A stretch of 38,095 nt of DNA from Tychonema sp. LEGE 07203. GTDB lineage: Bacteria > Cyanobacteriota > Cyanobacteriia > Cyanobacteriales > Microcoleaceae. Shown here piece after piece: positions 33,816 through 38,095 of this stretch. The stretch spans positions 1-38,095 of the forward strand of contig NZ_JADEXD010000050.1 in NCBI RefSeq assembly GCF_015207285.1, in the 5' to 3' direction. Within the stretch, counting starts at the first letter, position 1, and each line of letters starts with the position of its first letter. Made by a program: the position numbers and the translations under genes. The notes beneath the pieces are model-generated. The model was not told the origin of the DNA. It searched no databases and saw nothing but the letters and a program-made list of their open reading frames with translations.

Positions 33816-36272
33816 CTGCCTGGGTTGGACGGGCTGACTGCGCTGCAACAGTTGGCGCGCGTCGGGACTGATGTTGTTTTGGTAGCCAAAGTTCGATCGG
33901 TCGCTATCATCCAAAATCTGCGGAGTCAGCAACACGATCAACTCCGCCCGCTGGTTGGTCTTGGTCGAGCTCCTAAACAGCGAACCGATAATCGGCAAAT
34001 CTCCCAAAATCGGAATCTTATTCGCTTGAATCCGTTCTTCGTCGCGGATAATCCCCGAAAGAATCAAAGTCTGACCGTCCCGCAGGCGAATTAGCCCCGA
34101 TTGCAGCGAACGCTCGCCCAGCAGACTGATCCGATTGACGTTCCCGCCCGTGGACAAGTCTACAGTGTTGCCAGGTGTCCTGATAATCGGGTTCACCCGC
34201 AGAGAGACAAAGCCATTATCGTCAACCCGATCGATCGCCACCCCCAACTGCAAACCGGCCTTATCTTTAACAGCCGTCGTTGTTGTGGTACTTGTATTTC
34301 CGGTACTCTGCGTTTGCTGCGTGATGTTACTGATCACCTCATCAGTAATATTCACATTAGCCGTTTCTCCTTCTTGAACCACCAGAGTCGGATCCGTGAG
34401 GATTTTGCCGTTCCTAGTCTCAATAGTTGCCCGCAGCGCCGACAAGAACCTCCTCGGATATTGCAACAGAGGGAACAGCGCGAACGTCGCACTTCCGCCA
34501 GCCGTAGCCGTTCCAGGCTCGTAAGTGTCAACCCCAACACGTGCGGGGTCATTAGTAGTCGCTCTCGGCTGGAGGAACACCCCGCCGCTATTAGGCACGT
34601 TGATTAAATTGCCATTTCGATCGTAGCTAGGAGTCCCTGTCAGAGGCACGTTGATTAAATTGCCGCTCCGATCGTAGATTGGAGTCGTAGCTCCGATGGG
34701 GTTGGTGACAATCGGCGGACTCGATCGGTTGTTTGCGCTGTTGACATCACCTTCGGTAGCCGGCCGCAAGCCGCCAAAATTGAGACTTGCTACTCCCCCA
34801 TCATTAACAAAGAAATTGTTATTAATTCCGAAAGAGAAACTGCTGTTGGTTTCGTTGGCTCCCGACAAGTTGACATCGATCACCTTAACGTTGACAGCCA
34901 CTTGACGGCGGCGCAAATCTAGCTGAGTCAAGAAAGCTACCGCAATATCAACCTTGCGCGGGTCCCCCACCAACGTGATCGAATTGAGCCTCGCATCCGC
35001 CAGCACCGACAGCCCCCTCAGCAACAGCGGCCCGTTGCCGTCCTTAGCGCCGATTGCCTTAATATCCGGTTCCCGAATTTCCACATCCCGCGCCGCATTT
35101 CCCTGGCCCACGGTTTGAATCGTCACCCGAGTAATCGGCAGTTGAGTTTCCGCCCCTTGAGCGCTCAAAAAGTTAGCTGCATCGGTAGATCTGACTTGAT
35201 TGAGCCGCAGAGTCCGAACGATAATATTCCGCGAGTCGAGCGGCAAGCTAGTGCCGACAAAAATCGTCCGCCCCTGCCGGTTCGCTTGCAGCCCGCTGAT
35301 CCGCAGCACGTAGTTGAAAACATCTTGCACCGACTCGTTTTCGATGTCCAAGGAAATCTTCGGCCCTTCATCCGCGCCGGCTCCCGGCTGACCGGGCACT
35401 GCGGGCTGGCCCGGTTGAGGCGCGCCGCCGCCTGTAAAAGCAATGTTCAATCCCGCAGCGCGGGCCAGCAGAGCCAAAACGTCCCGAACTGGGGCATCCC
35501 GCAGCACCAAGCGGGGGATGCGCTCGCCGGAACTCAGCTCAATATTTCCCGTACCCGGAGCGATGTTAGACACGGCGATATCTCCCAAGGGCGGCGCGAC
35601 GGCCCGCGGTTGGAAAGGCGGTGCCTGGTTTGTCTGAGACTGAATTTCGCTGGGTAAGGGCGGGCGATCGTTCCTAGTAACAGTAATTTCGGGATTTGGC
35701 AGCATCACGTCTGGATTTTGCGACGTGCGGATTTGGGGGGCCGGTCGGGGAGCTGTTTGGCTCAGCGGCAGTCCCGGAGGCGGCGGAGGCAAAGCTTGGG
35801 TTTGGTTGAGCGCTGGCAGTGCAGGCTGTGCAGCTTGGGTAGACTGTGCCGTCCCGCCCTGTCCGGCAACGCTGAGGACGATTCTTTGGCCTTGTCCGGG
35901 CATAACTTGTCCGTTGGGCACTCCGTTGGTGCCTGCCACTACAACGCGGATGCTGTTAGCCTCTACCTGGGTGATTTCTACTGAAGAAATGCCCGGAGCG
36001 GGGTTATCTTGACGGAAGCTGTTGCCTTGGGGCAAGCGGAGCTTGGTGTTGGTAATTGTGGCTTGGTAGGTATTGCCGCTGTTGATGGCGAAAACTTGCG
36101 GGCGATCGCCCTTTTCCGTAGCCAGGACAATATTTACCCCATTGTTGGCTTGACTTACTTGCACCCCTGTGACTTGAGTCGGCGCTGCCGAAACCGGGGC
36201 TTGCGCGATCAGAACTCCAGCAACGCTGCTTAAGAGTCCTCCACTTAACCGTAGATGCTGTTTCACGTTCAT
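33813..36272 (-). CDS. pilQ: Type IV pilus secretin PilQ
   Basis: The 819-aa product is the outer-membrane pore through which type IV pili pass, for motility and DNA uptake. The signal peptide ends near VSAAPTQ (residue 30). Next comes an AMIN domain (about 32-138) for peptidoglycan binding, a Pro/Gln-rich linker, an STN/N0 domain (about 250-350: LVLRDAPVRDVLALLARAAGLNIAF, ISLDIENESVQDVFNYVL), and an N1-type domain (VRTLRLNQVRSTDAANFL, LNSITLVGDPRKVDIAVAFL). The C-terminal secretin domain ends with LRDGQTLILSGIIRDEE, IPILGDLPIIGSLFRS and RAELIVLLTPQI. A 17-residue unit (YDRxGNLINVP) is duplicated near residues 530-560. It is the last gene of pilN-pilO-pilQ, but about 550 bp and a heptamer array separate it from pilO, so it may have its own promoter. 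Confidence 0.96.
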   Translation of the reverse strand: MNVKQHLRLSGGLLSSVAGVLIAQAPVSAAPTQVTGVQVSQANNGVNIVLATEKGDRPQVFAINSGNTYQATITNTKLRLPQGNSFRQDNPAPGISSVEITQVEANSIRVVVAGTNGVPNGQVMPGQGQRIVLSVAGQGGTAQSTQAAQPALPALNQTQALPPPPPGLPLSQTAPRPAPQIRTSQNPDVMLPNPEITVTRNDRPPLPSEIQSQTNQAPPFQPRAVAPPLGDIAVSNIAPGTGNIELSSGERIPRLVLRDAPVRDVLALLARAAGLNIAFTGGGAPQPGQPAVPGQPGAGADEGPKISLDIENESVQDVFNYVLRISGLQANRQGRTIFVGTSLPLDSRNIIVRTLRLNQVRSTDAANFLSAQGAETQLPITRVTIQTVGQGNAARDVEIREPDIKAIGAKDGNGPLLLRGLSVLADARLNSITLVGDPRKVDIAVAFLTQLDLRRRQVAVNVKVIDVNLSGANETNSSFSFGINNNFFVNDGGVASLNFGGLRPATEGDVNSANNRSSPPIVTNPIGATTPIYDRSGNLINVPLTGTPSYDRNGNLINVPNSGGVFLQPRATTNDPARVGVDTYEPGTATAGGSATFALFPLLQYPRRFLSALRATIETRNGKILTDPTLVVQEGETANVNITDEVISNITQQTQSTGNTSTTTTTAVKDKAGLQLGVAIDRVDDNGFVSLRVNPIIRTPGNTVDLSTGGNVNRISLLGERSLQSGLIRLRDGQTLILSGIIRDEERIQANKIPILGDLPIIGSLFRSSTKTNQRAELIVLLTPQILDDSDRSNFGYQNNISPDARQLLQRSQPVQPRQ
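34594..34695 (-). repeat. 51-bp internal duplication in pilQ
   Basis: Two units of 51 bp, starting at 34594 and 34645, share GGCACGTTGATTAAATTGCC and the CGATCGTAG block. They encode the repeated YDRxGNLINVP stretch in a probable surface loop. Confidence 0.85.
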
Positions 36273-36819
36273 TCCTCTACACTTTGTGAACTGTTGACTG
36301 TTGACTGTTGACTGTTGACTGTTGACTGTTGACTGTTGACTGTTGACTGTTGACTGTTGACTGTTGACTGTTGACTGTTGACTGTTGACTGTTGACTGTT
36401 GACTGTTGACTGTTGACTGTTGACTGTTGACTGTTGACTGTTGATTCGATTTTATGATTGCGATACAACCGGAAACAACATGAAATATGCAACAGTTCTA
36501 GTTTTTTTTGAATGAAGAAGATATCCAGATTTAGGCAGCAATTCTAATTGTTAGATAGCACCAGAAAAAACTCTTTTTCTAGCCCTCATATTTTTTTGAA
36601 TTCTACCTTCAATCTTCACTTCTCCACCTTGTGCCGGGAGCCTCCCTGTTGTGCTTTAACGTTGTGCGACCTTTCCCGAACGTCGATTTTTGAAAGCTTG
36701 CGAACTCTCGCCCAACGAAAAAAATGCTTTGGTAAAAATGAGATGCTCCCCTTTTGCCTTCTACCTTCTGCCGAAACAGTGACTCGCTCAAAAATCAGTC
36801 TGTCTCCGCAAAAATACTG
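36273..36819. other. Intergenic region between pilO and pilQ
   Basis: No gene. The side nearest pilQ is the heptamer array. The remaining 370 bp (about 36444-36819) is AT-rich and shows no clear element. Confidence 0.6.
36291..36443. repeat. Heptamer array CTGTTGA, about 21 copies
   Basis: A nearly perfect tandem array of CTGTTGA, 19 bp upstream of the pilQ start codon. On the coding strand it reads TCAACAG repeated, so it lies in the likely pilQ leader or promoter. Confidence 0.95.
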
Positions 36820-37623
36820 CTATTTAGCAGCCGGACTTGGAGCCGGAGTTGGCGGTTTTTCTTCTTCTTTTAACGGCAGCAGCGCGTGCAAGTCAAAAGC
36901 CGTTTTAATTTTTGTTTGCGGCTGCTCCACTGGGACTATTTTTCCTTTCAAAAAGTCGATTTCTATCGCCTGATTTGATGCTAGCAATTCAGACTTCAAA
37001 TTCCTCACTACCAACAGCGACTGCATCAACTCCAAGTTACGCATAAAATTGCGGGTTTGAGCGAAATTGCCTTCAAACTCTACCTTATATTTTTTGCGTC
37101 TGAGCTTGCCGGCCAGGGACGGCCCGAAGGACGTGTCGCTGAGAATATCCGGGTCTGGAGCTCCCGGCGCAGCGGCTGCTGCTGCAGTTGGCATATCCGG
37201 CTCAAATTTGGTAATTTTAGCCTTGAGGTCTTCTCCTTGCACGCCAGCGTTGATTTTATTAACCAGTTGGCTCATGTCGAGCAGCAGCGTGTTGGCGCTC
37301 GCATCGCTGGCAAACATTGCCGTCACCTGGGCGCGGCGCTGTTTTGCTTCTTCTTGCTTGGCTTCTGCTTCTGCCTTTTTTTGAATTTGAGCTTGCAATT
37401 GCACTTGCGTTTGCTTGCTTTCGGTAATTTTTTGGTTTAATTCGCTGCCTTTTTGGAATTCTGGCAGGACGAACTGGTAGCCGAGGTAGCCGGCAACTCC
37501 CAGGCCGATAACCGCGATGCCTATGGCTTGGACTTGGGGTGTCAGCTTAATGCCGAATATTTCCTGACCCCCTGTCTCTTCGGCTTGTGCGCCGCTGGGA
37601 ATAAACTCATTTGATACTGTCAT
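36820..37623 (-). CDS. pilO: Type IV pilus assembly protein PilO
   Basis: The 267-aa inner-membrane protein pairs with PilN to link the PilM ring to the PilQ pore. A cytoplasmic N-terminus is followed by one membrane helix (about residues 31-53, QAIGIAVIGLGVAGYLGYQF). Then comes a coiled coil rich in Gln, Lys, Glu and Ala (about 60-105), and a periplasmic ferredoxin-like domain (YKVEFEGNFAQTRNFMRNLELMQSLLVVRNLK), the PilO hallmark. The C-terminal tail is Pro/Ala-rich. Its ATG overlaps the stop of pilN by four bases (ATGA), showing translational coupling. Confidence 0.94.
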   Translation of the reverse strand: MTVSNEFIPSGAQAEETGGQEIFGIKLTPQVQAIGIAVIGLGVAGYLGYQFVLPEFQKGSELNQKITESKQTQVQLQAQIQKKAEAEAKQEEAKQRRAQVTAMFASDASANTLLLDMSQLVNKINAGVQGEDLKAKITKFEPDMPTAAAAAAPGAPDPDILSDTSFGPSLAGKLRRKKYKVEFEGNFAQTRNFMRNLELMQSLLVVRNLKSELLASNQAIEIDFLKGKIVPVEQPQTKIKTAFDLHALLPLKEEEKPPTPAPSPAAK

Positions 37624-38095
37624 GGTTGTTTCACTTCTCCTTTTTGTGGTTCTAGCATTCCTCTTTCTTGAAGTGTTTCTATCCGTATTGCTAGTCCGTC
37701 TGCTTGCTTGTTCCGCAGTTCGGGGAGCAACTCGGAGGCTCCTGTCGGGCTGAGTGTCGTTTCAATTTTATATTCCACCACCGGTCGCAGTTTGGGAAGT
37801 TCTGCTGCTGATGCGCTTGGGTTTCGCACTTGTAATTGTGTGGGGTTGTTTTTTAATGTGGCCGCTACCAGTTTGGTATCGGTGTTGAGGAAGAAAGGAG
37901 AGCGCTGGATTAGCAGCATAAAGTCGTTAACTTGAGCAAAGGTACTGGCCATCCCAGAAATTTGTACTTTTGCAGCCTGCGGCGGGGCGACAGGAGTGGG
38001 AGCAGCCACCGGGGTGGGGCTGGCTGGGGACGGACTCGCCCCCGGAGACGGACTCGCCCCCGGAGAGGCGGCTGGGGTTGCGGACGGCGGTGGGG
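37620..38095 (-). CDS. pilN: Type IV pilus assembly protein PilN, C-terminal part
   Basis: The frame is open to the window edge, so only the last 157 or so codons are present. The visible part begins with a Pro/Ser/Ala-rich linker (PGASPSP repeats) and continues with the periplasmic domain: VQISGMASTFAQVNDFMLLIQRSPFF, then a conserved-looking VVEYKIETTLS. The N-terminal cytoplasmic segment that binds PilM and the membrane helix lie outside the window. A GTG at 38009 could be mistaken for a start but is internal. The identity rests on the position directly upstream of pilO with an ATGA overlap and on the domain pattern. The low-complexity linker seems long for PilN. Confidence 0.87.
   Translation of the reverse strand, partial: PPPSATPAASPGASPSPGASPSPASPTPVAAPTPVAPPQAAKVQISGMASTFAQVNDFMLLIQRSPFFLNTDTKLVAATLKNNPTQLQVRNPSASAAELPKLRPVVEYKIETTLSPTGASELLPELRNKQADGLAIRIETLQERGMLEPQKGEVKQP

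Noticed and set aside
33529..33837. Open frame reading AFLSTAFLST
   Set aside because: A product of the 15-bp tandem array, which stays open because 15 is a multiple of three.
31203..36443. Possible CRISPR arrays
   Set aside because: The repeats are directly adjacent 7-mers or 15-mers with no unique spacers, and no cas genes are present.
38007..38009. GTG as the start of pilN
   Set aside because: The frame continues upstream to the window edge with the same Pro-rich linker, so this codon is internal.

Overview
This window looks like chromosomal DNA of a filamentous, non-heterocystous-type cyanobacterium (Oscillatoriales, Microcoleus/Oscillatoria-like). The evidence is the density of HIP1 octamers (GCGATCGC) and CGATCG cores, the Mg-protoporphyrin IX methyltransferase gene chlM, a glutamyl-tRNA synthetase carrying the cyanobacterial CAAD membrane anchor, cyanobacterial forms of ispH, purE, DUF423, LapA and pilN-pilO-pilQ, and many heptanucleotide STRR-type arrays and palindromic repeats between genes. 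The genus is inferred, not shown.

Layout. 1-7826: a RecB-like/DEDD nuclease, a phytase/esterase-like exported protein, tRNA-Asp, a frameshifted Uma2 gene, a small membrane protein, a DCC thiol oxidoreductase, and gltX-CAAD with a good terminator. 7874-10260: a transposon graveyard. An IS1634-type remnant abuts an IS1-family element, which is split by an ISL3-family element with a perfect 8-bp target duplication. 11002-17343: housekeeping genes ispH, an SGNH hydrolase, amt, purE and nagA. 17679-19104: chlM and a DUF423 membrane protein. 19169-27031: an unrecognised 364-aa protein, a phosphoglucomutase-family enzyme, LapA, a helix-turn-helix protein with an acidic tract, an eight-helix membrane protein and a small cyanobacterial conserved protein. 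27695-29550: tRNA-Arg followed by hairpins, an IS1 fragment, MITE-like elements and one small unrecognised gene. 29721-33115: a FAD/NAD(P) oxidoreductase without the usual redox cysteines, cobD and an HU gene. 33813-38095: the 3' part of a type IV pilus operon on the minus strand (pilN partial, pilO, pilQ).

Working together: ispH (isoprenoids), chlM (chlorophyll), cobD (cobamide side chain), gltX (Glu-tRNA, also the precursor for tetrapyrrole synthesis), purE, amt and nagA are core metabolism. The pil genes form the only clear multi-gene machine. HU and cobD are 15 bp apart and may be co-transcribed.

I found no gene cluster that I can defend as a new biological system. The most distinctive theme is repeat invasion. 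Small palindromic or tandem repeats have settled between genes and, at three places, inside reading frames (nuclease linker, HTH protein, CobD) with the frame kept. Heptamer and 15-mer arrays flank pilQ on both sides and supply the last codons of cobD.
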